Below are positions 46,172 through 55,816 of a DNA stretch of 64,000 nt, one piece after another (position 1 is the first letter of the stretch; each line of letters opens with the position of its first letter). The stretch covers positions 1 to 64,000 of the forward strand of contig CANNER010000001.1 of NCBI GenBank assembly GCA_947503715.1, written 5' to 3'. The notes beneath the pieces were generated by a model. The model did not search any database. It was given only the letters and a program-made list of their open reading frames with translations, and was not told where the DNA came from. Source of the DNA: an uncultured Caulobacterales bacterium. GTDB taxonomy: Bacteria > Pseudomonadota > Alphaproteobacteria > Caulobacterales > Maricaulaceae. Position numbers and translations under genes: made by a program.

Positions 46172-49100
46172 CCTTCTCCCGCCAAGAGCGCGGCATTTCC
46201 GCCACTGGCCGTTGTATCAATGCAAACGTGAACTTCCGTCGTAACCGCCCATGTGACATCGCGCGTTGTCGCGAGCGGCAGGATCGGGCCGTCCCGTCTC
46301 GCCAAAGCTATACGGGACGCTCGTCGTTCCGCCTCCTCGCTCCAACGCACAACGGCCGCAAACCCCGTGAGTTGTTCAAGGTGGTCTGGGTCTAATCCGG
46401 GAAGGGCTACACCCCGTCCGCCTGCACCTTCGACAAGGAGCATTTGCTCTTCGACATCCGGTCCGAGGCAGAGAATTTTCCCGCGCGCATAGCGCGTCAG
46501 GCGGTTGCTCTCGCCCGTAGGCCCGGGGCAATCCAGTGTGTGGAGCGGATGAAAGGGCAGGGACGGGGCGGCGTCGATCGCGGCCTGCGCATCTTTAAGG
46601 CTCATCGTGTTTTGCGTTTCTTCAGACAGGGTCACGCGGTCGAAATTAAAAAAGCGTGGCAAGTAATCCGGACCTCCGGCCTTTGGTCCCGTTCCGGACA
46701 GGCCTGATCCGCCAAAAGGCTGGCTGCCGACAACCGCGCCGATCTGGTTGCGATTGACGTAGATATTCCCGACGCGCAGCGACTTCGTCACCTCGTCCAC
46801 GCGATTATCAATGCGGGTATGAAGGCCGAATGTCAGCGCGTAATTACGATCATTAATGTCTTCCAGAATGTCATCCAAATCATCCGGATCGAATTTAATA
46901 ACGTGGAGAACGGGCCCAAAAATTTCCTGTGTCACATCCTCACGACCCTCCACTCGCAAGAGTGTCGGTTGAATAAAATGGCCCGTATCGGGCAGGTCAC
47001 AGGATTGATGGATGACGTCGGATCCGGCGATATATTTGGAAAATTTCGCGCGGGCGGCCTCATCAATCACGGGCCCGACATCAGTTTCGCTCAGCCACGG
47101 CTCGCCGAGTTTCAACTCATCCATGGCTTCGCACAACATTTTGAGGGTCGGCTCGTAAATATCTTCTTGGAGGTAGAGCACGCGCAGCGCCGAGCACCGT
47201 TGGCCCGTACTCTGGAACGCGCTGGCAATCACGTCATTGACAGCCTGTTGGGGCAGGGCGGTGCTGTCCACGACCATACAATTAATACCGCCCGTTTCCG
47301 CGATGAAGAGCGCTTCAGGTGAGAGATTTTCGGCAACGGATTTGTGAATAATCTTTGCGGTCGCCGTACTGCCCGTAAAGACAACACCGTCCGCGCGCGG
47401 GTCGGATGTCAGCGCCGCGCCAACCGTCGCGCCTTCACCCGGCAGGTTTTGCAGCGCCGTTTTCGGGACGCCCGCCTCATGCAGGATGTCGACAGCCAGT
47501 CCCGCGATGAGCGGGGTGGCTTCGGCGGGTTTGGCGATGACCGAATTGCCCGACGCCAGCGCTGCCCCGATTTGGCCGAGGAAAATTGCGAGCGGAAAGT
47601 TCCACGGCGCAATCGTAACAATTGTTCCACGTGGAGTACCCTCGCGCATCTCCGCCTCATCCGCATAATAGCGCAGAAAATCGACAGCCTCGCGCAATTC
47701 CGCAACAGCATCTGCGGCTGTCTTTCCGGCTTCCCGCGCCAGTAATGCGAAGATTTCAGCGTGTCGCGCTTCCAGCGCATTTGACGCTTCCCGCAAGGTC
47801 TTGGCCCGCTGATAGGGCGAGGCGTCCCACGGTTTTGCCCCCGCAAAGGCGGTCGCGGCTTGTTCCTCTGTGGCGAAGGTCACCGTGCCGACTGTGTCAG
47901 TTCCATTGGCGGGATTGATGATATGTGTCGCCGGACCGGATTTGGGCAGACGCTTCGCGATTTGCGGTTTGGCTGTCCATGTTTTGGTTTCAAAGGCGGC
48001 GCGGTCTGCGAGAAACTGCTCCAGCTCCTGTGGGTCGTTCAAATTCCAGCCGCGGGAATTCTTGCGCGGGTAGAAGATATCTTCAGGTTTGCCAATAATC
48101 GGCGTTTCCTGCGTCTCGAACGGATCGGCGATGATGGCCTCTATCGGCACATCCTTATCCGTAATCTGCGAGACAAAGGACGAGTTCGCGCCATTTTCCA
48201 ATAACCGTCTGACGAGATAGGCGAGCAGGTCTTTGTGAATGCCCACGGGCGCGTAAATCCGGCAGGGCAGCCCCGTCTCCTTGCGCAGGATTTCATGCAG
48301 GGCATCACCCATCCCGTGCAGGCGTTGAAATTCGAATCCGCTCTTATCCTCACCCGCCAAGGCCAGAACCGTCGCCGTTGTCAGCGCGTTATGCGTTGCG
48401 AATTGGGGATAAAGTCGGTCCCGCATGGAGAGGAGCTTTTTGGCGCAGAGCGCGTAATTGCGATCCGTTTCCGATTTCGTCTCAAAAACAGGATAGGTCG
48501 CGTGCCCGCCAACTTGCGCATGTTTGATCTCGCCGTCCCAATAGGCTCCTTTGACGAGGCGGATCATAAAGTGACGTTCTGCCTCTTTCGCGAGTGCGTA
48601 AACCCAATCAATCGTGGCTCCCGCGCGCAGACCGTAAGCCTGCACGACCAGACCAAGTCCGTCCCATCCGGCGAGGTCGGGATCGCGGGCGAGTGCCTCG
48701 AAAATATCGAGCGAGAGGTCCAACCTGTCGGCTTCCTCGGCGTCTATATTTAATCCCATGCCCGCTTCTGCCGCGACCGTCGCAATCCCTTTCAGCCGCG
48801 GGAGGAGTTCCGCCATAACGCGCTTGCGCTGCAGGGTTTCATAACGGGGATGCAGCGCGGAAAGTTTGACTGAAATGCCCGGATTGTCGTGGATGGAGGA
48901 CGAGTTGCAATAGGGCGCGAGCGCTTTGGCCGCCTCCAGATAGCTGGACTCATAGCGCCGCGCATCGGGTGTAGAAATCGCGGCCTCGCCCAACATGTCA
49001 AAGCTGTAGCGATAGCCGGAGCGACGGTTTTTCAACGCATCCTTGATATCTTCGCCGAGGACGAATTGCTTGCCCATTTCGCGCATGGCCTGCCGCACGG

Positions 49101-49503
49101 CGGTGCGGATGACGGGTTCGCCCATCCGTTTGACGAGATTGCGCAAGGTCTTGACGACGCCACGGCTGTCATCCGTGTCCAGAACTTTCCCCGTCAGCAT
49201 CAGCCCCCAGGTCGAGGCGTTGACGAGGGCAGACGAGGACTTATTTAAATGCTCGCCCCATTTTGACGGTGCGATTTTATCCTCAATCAGGGCGTCCATC
49301 GTCTCCGCATCCGGCACGCGGAGCAGGGCTTCGGCGAGACACATAAGGGCCACGCCTTCCTCTGTCGACAGCCCGTATTCGCCGAGAAATTTTTCCATCA
49401 ATCCCGGATCGGAGTCGTTTCGCAGCTGTTCGACCAAGTTCTGGGCGCGATATTCTGCATCTGCCCTTATATCGGGTGAAAGGGAGGTTGAAACTTTGAC
49501 CAT
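46168..49503 (-). CDS. putA: Bifunctional proline dehydrogenase / glutamate semialdehyde dehydrogenase
   Basis: Oxidises proline to glutamate in two steps. The proline dehydrogenase barrel (about residues 100-440) has RRSGYRYSFDMLGEAA, VKLSALHPRYE, RLVKGAYWDGEIKHA and RIYAPVGIHKDLLAYLVRRL. The aldehyde dehydrogenase domain has TIVTIAPWNFPLAIFLGQIG and the catalytic Cys in STGQRCSALRVLYL. An extra ~110-residue C-terminal region follows, as in larger PutA types. There is no N-terminal ribbon-helix-helix, so it is not a self-repressor. I use ATG 49503 (after ACAGGT); the frame extends to a TTG at 49548. 1111 residues. Confidence 0.96.
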   Translation of the reverse strand: MVKVSTSLSPDIRADAEYRAQNLVEQLRNDSDPGLMEKFLGEYGLSTEEGVALMCLAEALLRVPDAETMDALIEDKIAPSKWGEHLNKSSSALVNASTWGLMLTGKVLDTDDSRGVVKTLRNLVKRMGEPVIRTAVRQAMREMGKQFVLGEDIKDALKNRRSGYRYSFDMLGEAAISTPDARRYESSYLEAAKALAPYCNSSSIHDNPGISVKLSALHPRYETLQRKRVMAELLPRLKGIATVAAEAGMGLNIDAEEADRLDLSLDIFEALARDPDLAGWDGLGLVVQAYGLRAGATIDWVYALAKEAERHFMIRLVKGAYWDGEIKHAQVGGHATYPVFETKSETDRNYALCAKKLLSMRDRLYPQFATHNALTTATVLALAGEDKSGFEFQRLHGMGDALHEILRKETGLPCRIYAPVGIHKDLLAYLVRRLLENGANSSFVSQITDKDVPIEAIIADPFETQETPIIGKPEDIFYPRKNSRGWNLNDPQELEQFLADRAAFETKTWTAKPQIAKRLPKSGPATHIINPANGTDTVGTVTFATEEQAATAFAGAKPWDASPYQRAKTLREASNALEARHAEIFALLAREAGKTAADAVAELREAVDFLRYYADEAEMREGTPRGTIVTIAPWNFPLAIFLGQIGAALASGNSVIAKPAEATPLIAGLAVDILHEAGVPKTALQNLPGEGATVGAALTSDPRADGVVFTGSTATAKIIHKSVAENLSPEALFIAETGGINCMVVDSTALPQQAVNDVIASAFQSTGQRCSALRVLYLQEDIYEPTLKMLCEAMDELKLGEPWLSETDVGPVIDEAARAKFSKYIAGSDVIHQSCDLPDTGHFIQPTLLRVEGREDVTQEIFGPVLHVIKFDPDDLDDILEDINDRNYALTFGLHTRIDNRVDEVTKSLRVGNIYVNRNQIGAVVGSQPFGGSGLSGTGPKAGGPDYLPRFFNFDRVTLSEETQNTMSLKDAQAAIDAAPSLPFHPLHTLDCPGPTGESNRLTRYARGKILCLGPDVEEQMLLVEGAGGRGVALPGLDPDHLEQLTGFAAVVRWSEEAERRASRIALARRDGPILPLATTRDVTWAVTTEVHVCIDTTASGGNAALLAGEG

Positions 49504-49652
49504 TTCGTTACCTGTAAATCCATAATTTGATCGAATCTTGCCGCTCAAATTGATTGGCTTAGGTCCGACTTAAACCATGATATCAGAATTTGGCCATTTT
49601 AATTTATCCGGAAATATCTTGAGGACGCAAAATTATTTTCTGCTGGGGTGAG

Positions 49653-50702
49653 CTAAAGAACGTCATACCCTAAGAGCGTCACATCCGATGATAAATAGCC
49701 TGCTTTTACAGGCTCAATCTGCGTCAAATCCGTCGTCAGATATTTTTTATTATCGTCACAAAAAATGGTAACAACAGTGTCTGCGGGGTTATCCCGTTTC
49801 AATTTCAGCGCCGCGATCAGGTTTGCGCCCGAACTTATCCCGACGGCCAGCCCCAATTCTGCAGAGAGCTTCTGCGCCATGATGATCCCGTCGCCATCAT
49901 TGACGCAGACAATGTCGTCCAATGTATCAAGGCAGACAATCTCGGGAATAAATTCATCGCTGACGCCTTGAATGCGGTGCTTGCCGACCTTGTAACCGGT
50001 CGTCAGGGTCGGCGATTCCGCAGGCTCCATGGGATGTATTTTCGTTTCAGGGCAGAGCGCGCGTAGCGCTGTTCCAACACCCATAACGGTTCCGCCTGTG
50101 CCGACACCCGCCACGAAACGATTGGGACAACGCCCCAATTGACGTGCGATTTCCGGTCCCGTGCCTTTGCAATGCGCGTTACAATTATCAGGGTTGGAAA
50201 ATTGCCGCGGCAGAAAGACATCATTTCGCGAGCGCGCCAGATCTTCAGCCATTGCGATGGATCCGAGAAAACCGCCCTCGTCATGACTGACGAGGACGAC
50301 CTCTGACCCATACCCACGCATGAGGGCTATTCGCTCAGCACTCATCCAATCCGGCATATAGATACGGACGGGATGCCCTAAAGCGCGCCCCAGCGCACAA
50401 AAAGCGATGCCCGCATTGCCGGAGGTGGCCTCGACGATCATATCGCCAGGCTGTAACGCACCCTTCAGGTAAGCCTGTCGCAGGACTTCCAGCGCCATCC
50501 GGTCTTTTATGGACCCAGAGAGATTGAAATATTCCAGCTTGGCGTGAATTGTCCGGTGCGTGCCCTTATCCTCTAGATGCACCGCGATGAGTGGCGTATT
50601 TCCTATCAGCTTATCCAGGGCGGAGAAGAGCGGCGGAAGGGGTTTGACCTTGCTTGTCTCCAAACGGTTTATGTTTGTTTCTAATGTATTGACGTGACGC
50701 AT
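49653..50702 (-). CDS. PLP-dependent cysteine synthase family protein
   Basis: A 349-residue fold-type II PLP enzyme. The Schiff-base Lys is in [11 protein letters not shown], with [20 protein letters not shown] (substrate loop), [18 protein letters not shown] (phosphate cup) and [16 protein letters not shown]. The family includes cysteine synthase and cystathionine beta-synthase-like enzymes; substrate is not certain. The first ~25 residues are an extra, poorly conserved N-terminus (an ATG nearer the core is not available). It is divergent from an Lrp/AsnC gene over 104 bases, suggesting amino-acid-responsive control. Confidence 0.87.
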   Translation of the reverse strand: MRHVNTLETNINRLETSKVKPLPPLFSALDKLIGNTPLIAVHLEDKGTHRTIHAKLEYFNLSGSIKDRMALEVLRQAYLKGALQPGDMIVEATSGNAGIAFCALGRALGHPVRIYMPDWMSAERIALMRGYGSEVVLVSHDEGGFLGSIAMAEDLARSRNDVFLPRQFSNPDNCNAHCKGTGPEIARQLGRCPNRFVAGVGTGGTVMGVGTALRALCPETKIHPMEPAESPTLTTGYKVGKHRIQGVSDEFIPEIVCLDTLDDIVCVNDGDGIIMAQKLSAELGLAVGISSGANLIAALKLKRDNPADTVVTIFCDDNKKYLTTDLTQIEPVKAGYLSSDVTLLGYDVL

Positions 50703-50806
50703 TTTTAGTCTCCGCCTGTTTTTTACCCAATCCTGCGTCGAAAATTCACGCCTAAATTTTATTGAATTGAGCTGACACCCTTAATAAATTTCGTTATTTT
50801 GTTAGG

Positions 50807-51286
50807 ATGGCCGAAGACTTTCATACTCATGACGTTAAGATTTTAGAAATCCTCCAACAGGATGCAACGCGCTCGCTTGAGTCGATTGCGGATGAAATTG
50901 GGGTGTCTTTGAACACGTGTTGGCGTCGTGTCCGGCGGTTGGAAGATGATGGCGTTTTGGAGCGCCGTGTCGCGCTGATCGATAATGAGAAGGTCGGCTT
51001 GCCCCTGACAGTTTTCGTATCTGTACGGACAAGCGACCATTCCAAAGGCTGGGCGGATCGGTTCACCGCTGCCGTTATCGATATTCCGGAAATTGTAGAG
51101 TTCTACCGCTTGGCCGGTGATGTGGATTACATCCTGAAAATGATGGTTGGAAATGTCGCCGATTATGACCGCGTCTATCAGAGCCTGATTGCGAAAATCG
51201 GCCTATCCGATGTCTCGGCCAGTTTCGCGATGGAGAAATTAAAATTTACGACGGAACTCCCCATTCGCCAAAAATTGAAAGCTTAA
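50807..51286 (+). CDS. Lrp/AsnC family transcriptional regulator
   Basis: A 159-residue regulator with an N-terminal helix-turn-helix (RSLESIADEIGVSLNTCWRRVRRLEDDGVL) and a RAM domain (VFVSVRTSDHSKGWADRFTA, GDVDYILKMMVGNVADYD). Divergent from the cysteine-synthase-like gene, it may sense a sulfur amino acid, as DecR-like Lrp proteins do. That link is inference from position. A thioesterase gene follows 3 bases later. Confidence 0.93.
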   Translation: MAEDFHTHDVKILEILQQDATRSLESIADEIGVSLNTCWRRVRRLEDDGVLERRVALIDNEKVGLPLTVFVSVRTSDHSKGWADRFTAAVIDIPEIVEFYRLAGDVDYILKMMVGNVADYDRVYQSLIAKIGLSDVSASFAMEKLKFTTELPIRQKLKA

Positions 51287-51289
51287 GTC

Positions 51290-51703
51290 ATGACCTTTAC
51301 CGATCTAGAGCTCACTAACGCTTTCTTCCGCGATAATTTTATTGGACCTAAATCCGATCGCCCAACTGTAACTGTGATGCGCGACAGCTTTGCAGAGGTA
51401 ACACTGCAAACAGGTCGGCAACATAGTCGTCCCGGCAATATGGTCTCCGGTCCGACGCAAATGGCACTCGCGGATACAGTTGCCTATGTCACGATTTTCA
51501 CAAAACTGGGCATAACGCCGATGGCCGTGACGAGCAGTTTGAACGTGAGTTTCCTACGTCCTTGCATTGGGCCAAGTATGCGAGCGGAAGGGACCTTAGT
51601 GAAACTTGGGCAAACGCTCGGCGTAACGGATGTTCGAATTTTCGGGGAAGGGCGCGATGCGCCCAGCGCCATCGCGACGGTGACTTACGCGCTACCGAAA
51701 TAA
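51290..51703 (+). CDS. PaaI-like hotdog thioesterase
   Basis: A 137-residue hotdog-fold protein. RPGNMVSGPTQMALADTVAYVTIF is the central helix region with the catalytic Asp, SSLNVSFLRPCIGPSMRAEGTLVKLG is the strand pair of PaaI-type acyl-CoA thioesterases. It lies 3 bases after the Lrp gene and probably shares its transcript; its acyl-CoA substrate is unknown. Confidence 0.85.
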   Translation: MTFTDLELTNAFFRDNFIGPKSDRPTVTVMRDSFAEVTLQTGRQHSRPGNMVSGPTQMALADTVAYVTIFTKLGITPMAVTSSLNVSFLRPCIGPSMRAEGTLVKLGQTLGVTDVRIFGEGRDAPSAIATVTYALPK

Positions 51704-52380
51704 AGCCAAGCGAAAGCTGCGACCGCCCATCTTGGGGTCGGCAGGAATTGGAAAAGAAGGGACTGTCCGCGTGGGGCCTCCAGCGAAGGAGGACCAAGGG
51801 GTAGGTCTTTCATCTTTGTTTTACGCAAGAGGCCAAGCGCGTGAGGTTTGTTGAGAGGTCGGCGAAACCGTTACATCTTCCAAATCTCAGGCCCTGTCGG
51901 TTGTAAATCGACAGAGCCATTACACTGCCACGCGGCGATGCTTTACAGATAACGGCCTTACTTGACTGCGAATGTTTCAATCCGTCAGGCACTCGAAATC
52001 CGGTTCCCCGATAGAGCTCTCACACCCTACCGATAAACACACCGTCTCTCAGGTCCAGCAGGTGAGCTCCTACCTGTCCCTGCCTGAAAGAACGAGAGTA
52101 AATATGACACAGGTCTTATAAGTGCTGGAGTATTCTTTTTATAAACGGGGATCGGCGAGCAGATTTCACGCCTTAGAACCCAATGTCATCCCGCACGCAG
52201 CGAAGTGGAGATGCGGGACCTATCGCCTAGTAACCCAAGCTAAGGCTCTGAAAACGTTAGGCCCCGCATCTGCGCCCTATGGGCTGGTGCGGGGTAACAA
52301 TGGAAAGTGGCTTTGAGAGAGCTAAAAACCGAGAAACCGTGGATACAGTTTCCCATAACCGCGGATTGCTCCCATTTCCC
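51704..52380. other. 677-base gene-free interval, candidate structured RNA plus repeat
   Basis: The interval lies between the convergent thioesterase and small membrane-protein genes, so it is not a leader of either. No open frame in it looks like a protein. From about 51720 to 52110 there are several stable hairpins: 51759-51774 (CCTCC/GGAGG), 51894-51916 (CTGTCG/CGACAG, extended by GGC/GCC) and a nested pair at about 52048-52091 (TCAGG/CCTGA around CAGGT/ACCTG). I tested tmRNA, RNase P RNA, 6S and SRP RNA motifs by eye and found none. From 52184 a REP-like repeat follows. Confidence 0.45.
52184..52299. repeat. REP-like inverted-repeat element
   Basis: Terminal inverted repeats of 13 bases with 11 matches (52184-52196 and 52287-52299) enclose two internal hairpins based on CCCGCA/TGCGGG. 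This is the common dispersed palindrome form of alphaproteobacterial intergenic regions. It is different in sequence from the element at 20336. Confidence 0.7.
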
Positions 52381-52749
52381 CTAGGTCATCAGCGGATTTT
52401 TCGCCTGAGTTTTTGCCATTTGCGCATATTTCTGTAGCGCGAACATCAGGCCGAAATGCATAACGCCCAAGACAATTGCCATCGCGCCAATCTTGGTGCT
52501 GAGGAATTCCAAACCCTGTGCCCAATTTGTCGGACCTGTGCCTTCAATCCGCATCGTGTAGGCGATGTAACCTATATTTATAAGATAAAAGCCGACGAGG
52601 AGCATTTGATTGATCGCGTCGGCGAGTTGCGGTTTGTCTTTGTAATTTTCCAATAGAAATATACGGCCATTGCGATTGAGGGTCCGTCCCACCCAAAATG
52701 TAATGCCGAGGCTGACGCCGATATAGGCCAGGTAAGTTGTTCCAAGCAT
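52381..52749 (-). CDS. Small integral membrane protein
   Basis: A 122-residue protein with three hydrophobic segments: TYLAYIGVSLGITFWVG at the start, MLLVGFYLINIGYIAYTM in the middle and IGAMAIVLGVMHFGLMFAL near the end. The loop NRNGRIFLLENYKDKPQLAD between the first two is well formed. I do not recognise a named family. Divergent from an ArsR repressor over a 148-base gap with repeated operators, it is likely the regulated target, as in SdpR-type regulator/membrane-protein pairs (inference). Confidence 0.78.
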   Translation of the reverse strand: MLGTTYLAYIGVSLGITFWVGRTLNRNGRIFLLENYKDKPQLADAINQMLLVGFYLINIGYIAYTMRIEGTGPTNWAQGLEFLSTKIGAMAIVLGVMHFGLMFALQKYAQMAKTQAKNPLMT

Positions 52750-52785
52750 GAGAGTCTCCCTTGCGAATCTCTGTGTATTTGTTAG

Positions 52786-52842
52786 TTAGCTAAAAAGCTA
52801 AACATCATCTATCTTCATTTAGATGTTTCGTCAATTAGCTAA
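52786..52842. promoter_or_regulatory. Candidate ArsR operators (TTAGCTAA sites)
   Basis: In the divergent gap, TTAGCT-AAAA-AGCTAA (52786-52801) is a perfect inverted repeat. A second copy of the self-palindromic octamer TTAGCTAA lies at 52835-52842, and AACATC/GATGTT (about 52801 and 52823) form another inverted pair between. Sites of this type suit a dimeric ArsR repressor acting on both genes. Confidence 0.6.
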
Positions 52843-52897
52843 ATAACTTTTTGTGCTGTAGCAGATATTCATATTTGCCGGGCCTGAAATAGAATGG

Positions 52898-53266
52898 ATG
52901 ATGATGGATAAAATTTTCTCGGCCCTGGCTTCAACGCCCCGACGTCGCATTTTGGCCTATCTCTCCGCGACGTCCATGACGGCGGGGGAGATTGCCGAGC
53001 GGTTCGAGATCAGTAAACCGTCTCTCTCTAAACACCTCTCTGTGCTCGAAAATGCAGGATTGGTGAAGCGAGAGAAGAAGGGGCAATTCGTCCATTACTC
53101 CCTGATGCCCGATAATTTGACAAATACGCTCCACGGTTTCGCGCAACAGGTCTGCCCGCAGGGCGGTCCGATTGTGAAGGAATCCAAGCGCATTGCGGAA
53201 GAGCGGGGCGAGATCGCGCCGAAAGTAGGCATAAAAAAAGCCCCGCCAACTGGCGAGGCTTTATAA
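52898..53266 (+). CDS. ArsR family transcriptional repressor (SdpR-like)
   Basis: A 122-residue winged-helix protein: IFSALASTPRRRILAYLSATSM, then the recognition helix region AGEIAERFEISKPSLSKHLSVLENAGLVKREKKGQFVHYSL. There are no metal-sensing cysteine clusters, so it fits the metal-independent SdpR-like type. Three consecutive ATG codons begin the frame (52898, 52901, 52904). Its last codons are covered by a terminator hairpin at 53237-53262. Confidence 0.9.
   Translation: MMMDKIFSALASTPRRRILAYLSATSMTAGEIAERFEISKPSLSKHLSVLENAGLVKREKKGQFVHYSLMPDNLTNTLHGFAQQVCPQGGPIVKESKRIAEERGEIAPKVGIKKAPPTGEAL
53233..53262 (-). terminator. Terminator shared by etfA and arsR ends
   Basis: A 12-base stem with one mismatch (53237-53248 with 53251-53262). 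On the minus strand a run of seven T follows, which suits etfA (ending at 53285). The hairpin lies inside the last codons of the arsR gene. Confidence 0.72.
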
Positions 53267-53284
53267 TCTTCTTAAAAGCTGGAC

Positions 53285-54226
53285 CTAAACGCCAGCCTTT
53301 TCCAACTCGGCTTCGAATTCCGGCAGCGCCTTGAACAAATCTGCGACTAAGCCGTAATCCGCGACGGAGAAGATCGGGGCGTCTTCGTCCTTATTAATCG
53401 CGGCGATGACTTTGGAGTCTTTCATGCCCGCGAGATGCTGGATCGCGCCGGAAATGCCGACGGCGATGTAGAGTTCGGGCGCGACGGATTTACCCGTTTG
53501 ACCGACCTGCCAGTCATTCGGGACAAAGCCCGCATCGACGGCGGCGCGGGAGGCCCCCATCGCCGCGCCGAGTTTATCGGCAATGCCTTCGAGTAATTTG
53601 AAGTTCTCGCCACTGCCCATGCCGCGACCGCCGGAGATAACCGTTTTGGCGGCCGTTAATTCCGGACGATCGGACTTTGTCAGTTCTTCGCTGACAAATT
53701 CGGATTTCAGATCACCGATATTGGCAGCAGAATCGGACGCTGACGCGGACCCGCCTTCACCTGCGGCGGCGAAGGCCGTTGTCCGCACGGTGACGACTTT
53801 CTTGGCGTCTGTGGATTGCACAGTTGCCATAGCGTTACCGGCATAGATTGGGCGCACAAATGTGTCCGCGCTTTCCACGCCTGTGACGGAGCTGATTTGC
53901 TGCACGTCGAGCTTGGCCGCAACGCGGGGCATATAGTTCTTATGCGTGGTTGTGTCCGGCGACAGCACGGCGTCATAGCCGTCCATCAGGCCGACAACGA
54001 CGACTTCCATCGCTTCCGCCAATTGACGCTCAAGGCTGTCATGATCGACGCCGAGGACAGCGCGGACGCCGTCAATTTTGGCGGCGGCTGCCATGACATC
54101 TTTAATGCCTTTACCCGCGACGAGGACATCAATGTCTCCGCCCATTTTTGCGGCGGCGGTGACGGTTTTATGGGTCGCGTCTTTCAGGGACGCATTGTCA
54201 TGCTCTGCAATTACGAGGACAGCCAT
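53285..54226 (-). CDS. etfA: Electron transfer flavoprotein subunit alpha
   Basis: With EtfB it carries electrons from acyl-CoA dehydrogenases to ETF:quinone oxidoreductase. The 313-residue protein has the FAD-binding C-terminal domain: [39 protein letters not shown] and [17 protein letters not shown]. It overlaps etfB by one base. A likely electron acceptor for the isobutyryl-CoA dehydrogenase in this window. Confidence 0.97.
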   Translation of the reverse strand: MAVLVIAEHDNASLKDATHKTVTAAAKMGGDIDVLVAGKGIKDVMAAAAKIDGVRAVLGVDHDSLERQLAEAMEVVVVGLMDGYDAVLSPDTTTHKNYMPRVAAKLDVQQISSVTGVESADTFVRPIYAGNAMATVQSTDAKKVVTVRTTAFAAAGEGGSASASDSAANIGDLKSEFVSEELTKSDRPELTAAKTVISGGRGMGSGENFKLLEGIADKLGAAMGASRAAVDAGFVPNDWQVGQTGKSVAPELYIAVGISGAIQHLAGMKDSKVIAAINKDEDAPIFSVADYGLVADLFKALPEFEAELEKAGV

Positions 54227-54975
54227 TATAGTACTCCTGCTTCGTTTTTGAGTTTATCGACGAGCGCAGCGGCGTCCTCGACCTTGATACCGGCTTCGCG
54301 CGCGGCGGGCTCCGTGACTTTCAGCGTTTTGAGGCGCGGTGTTGTGTCGACGCCGTAATCCGCCGGTGTCTTCGCCTCAATCGGCTTACGCTTGGCCTTC
54401 ATGATATTTGGCAGTGACGCATAGCGTGGCTCATTCAGGCGCAAATCGGTCGTGACAAGGGCGGGCATTTGCAGCTTTACCGTCTGCAAGCCGCCATCAA
54501 CTTCTTTGACAACAGTCAGCGCGTCACCGTCCTTAGACATGGAGTTCGCGGCAGAACCAATCGGCCAGTCGAGAAGCGCCGCAAGCATCCCGCCCGTGGA
54601 CCCGTAATCATTATCAATCGCCTGCTTTCCGGTGATGACGAGGTCTGCGCCCTCGGCTTCCGCGACGGCTTTCAGGATTTTTGCGACGGCGAGTGGCTCG
54701 AGGTCGTCATCCGTTTGCACGTGAACGCCGCGGTCCATGCCCATGGCGAGACCCGTCCGGATGGTTTCCTGCGCTTTTGCCGGCCCGATGGAGACAACGA
54801 TGGTCTCTGTCGCCGTACCGGCCTCTTGCAGGCGTACGGCTTCTTCGACGGCAATTTCGTCAAATGGGTTCATGGACATTTTGACGTTGGACAGATCAAC
54901 GCCGGATTGGTCGGGCTTGACCCGCGCCTTGACGTTATAATCAAGCACGCGCTTGACCGGGACTAGGACTTTCAT
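54226..54975 (-). CDS. etfB: Electron transfer flavoprotein subunit beta
   Basis: A 249-residue EtfB with [20 protein letters not shown] at the start, [18 protein letters not shown] and the AMP-binding [23 protein letters not shown]. It begins the etfBA pair; the gap of 109 bases upstream separates it from the TMEM175-like gene on the same strand. Confidence 0.97.
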   Translation of the reverse strand: MKVLVPVKRVLDYNVKARVKPDQSGVDLSNVKMSMNPFDEIAVEEAVRLQEAGTATETIVVSIGPAKAQETIRTGLAMGMDRGVHVQTDDDLEPLAVAKILKAVAEAEGADLVITGKQAIDNDYGSTGGMLAALLDWPIGSAANSMSKDGDALTVVKEVDGGLQTVKLQMPALVTTDLRLNEPRYASLPNIMKAKRKPIEAKTPADYGVDTTPRLKTLKVTEPAAREAGIKVEDAAALVDKLKNEAGVL

Positions 54976-55084
54976 ATGGACTTCCCCTTCTTGAGGATTG
55001 GAGGATTGAATTCTTTGAACGTCATATGCGACGCGCAGACGAAGGTTTCAAGGCGCAGGGGGCGGCCAATTCGCGCAGGTCGGC

Positions 55085-55816
55085 CTACGAATCTGAATGT
55101 GCGACCATGAGATGTTTGGAGGGGTAGCGCTTTTCTGCATACCAATAGGCCAGAAAGAAAAATGTGTGGAAGATCCCCGCCAGGGGATAGAGCGGCGACC
55201 AATAGGCCATGACCGCCGTGAAGAGCGCGATGGCGCATTGGCCGTAGCGTGTCGCCCGCATCTGTTGGGTCAGCGCCAGTTCGAAGCCGTTGAGGGCCAG
55301 CAATTCCGCTTTCTTGAGGATATGACCGTACATGAGGGCAAAGATCAGGAAGGCAATCGCGTAGCCGAGGCTGAAAAAGGCCACGAATTCTCCGGCGATC
55401 TTGAGGCTCATGACGCCCATGCCGACGGATCTGTCAATGTCTCCCGTCATGAAAGCAAAGAGCGAATCAAAGGCAAAGCGGAGGGGGTAGGCCATGAACA
55501 GTACGACGAAAATCAAAATTGCATTCAGGAAAATAATCGTCTTGTCCGCCACGCCGTAGCGCCGGAAGAATGTGTAATGGCCGTGCCAGAGTCCCAGAAG
55601 TACGGCGAAACCGAGCGCTGTCGGGAAGACATTCCAGAGGAATTGCCGCAATCCGGCAATATCCCGCGGGGCATCCACCCCCGTAATCAACATGCCGAGC
55701 GCAATCGCGAAGACAATATCAGACAGGTTTTCAATACGCGTGACATTGGTCCCGCGCCAGCGGAAATCCGGATCGTGGTCCAGCCCTTTAAAATCGTCCA
55801 ATGCCCCTCGGATCAT
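55085..55816 (-). CDS. TMEM175 (DUF1211)-like membrane protein
   Basis: A 243-residue protein with about six hydrophobic segments. The first carries NLSDIVFAIALGMLI, a variant of the FSDxxFA pore-helix motif of prokaryotic TMEM175 potassium channels (Phe replaced by Leu). Further membrane segments include LGFAVLLGLWHGHYTFF and FLNAILIFVVLFMAYPLRFAF. The general family is likely; channel activity is inferred. Its start overlaps the stop of the upstream lipoprotein gene (TAATG), so the two are coupled. Confidence 0.78.
   Translation of the reverse strand: MIRGALDDFKGLDHDPDFRWRGTNVTRIENLSDIVFAIALGMLITGVDAPRDIAGLRQFLWNVFPTALGFAVLLGLWHGHYTFFRRYGVADKTIIFLNAILIFVVLFMAYPLRFAFDSLFAFMTGDIDRSVGMGVMSLKIAGEFVAFFSLGYAIAFLIFALMYGHILKKAELLALNGFELALTQQMRATRYGQCAIALFTAVMAYWSPLYPLAGIFHTFFFLAYWYAEKRYPSKHLMVAHSDS

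Noticed and set aside
48235-49248. Long + strand frames across putA
   Set aside because: Antisense shadows of a clear gene in GC-rich DNA; no ribosome-binding sites or homology.
51704-52110. tmRNA, RNase P RNA or 6S RNA
   Set aside because: No tag-peptide frame, no GGTTCGAATCC-CCA end, no GAGGAAAGTCC or ACAGAA-type motif on either strand; some resemblance of GGATTTCGA on the minus strand to the tmRNA 5' end is too short.
52122-52316. 64-residue open frame inside the repeat
   Set aside because: It runs across the REP-like palindrome; the translation reflects the repeat and has no start context.
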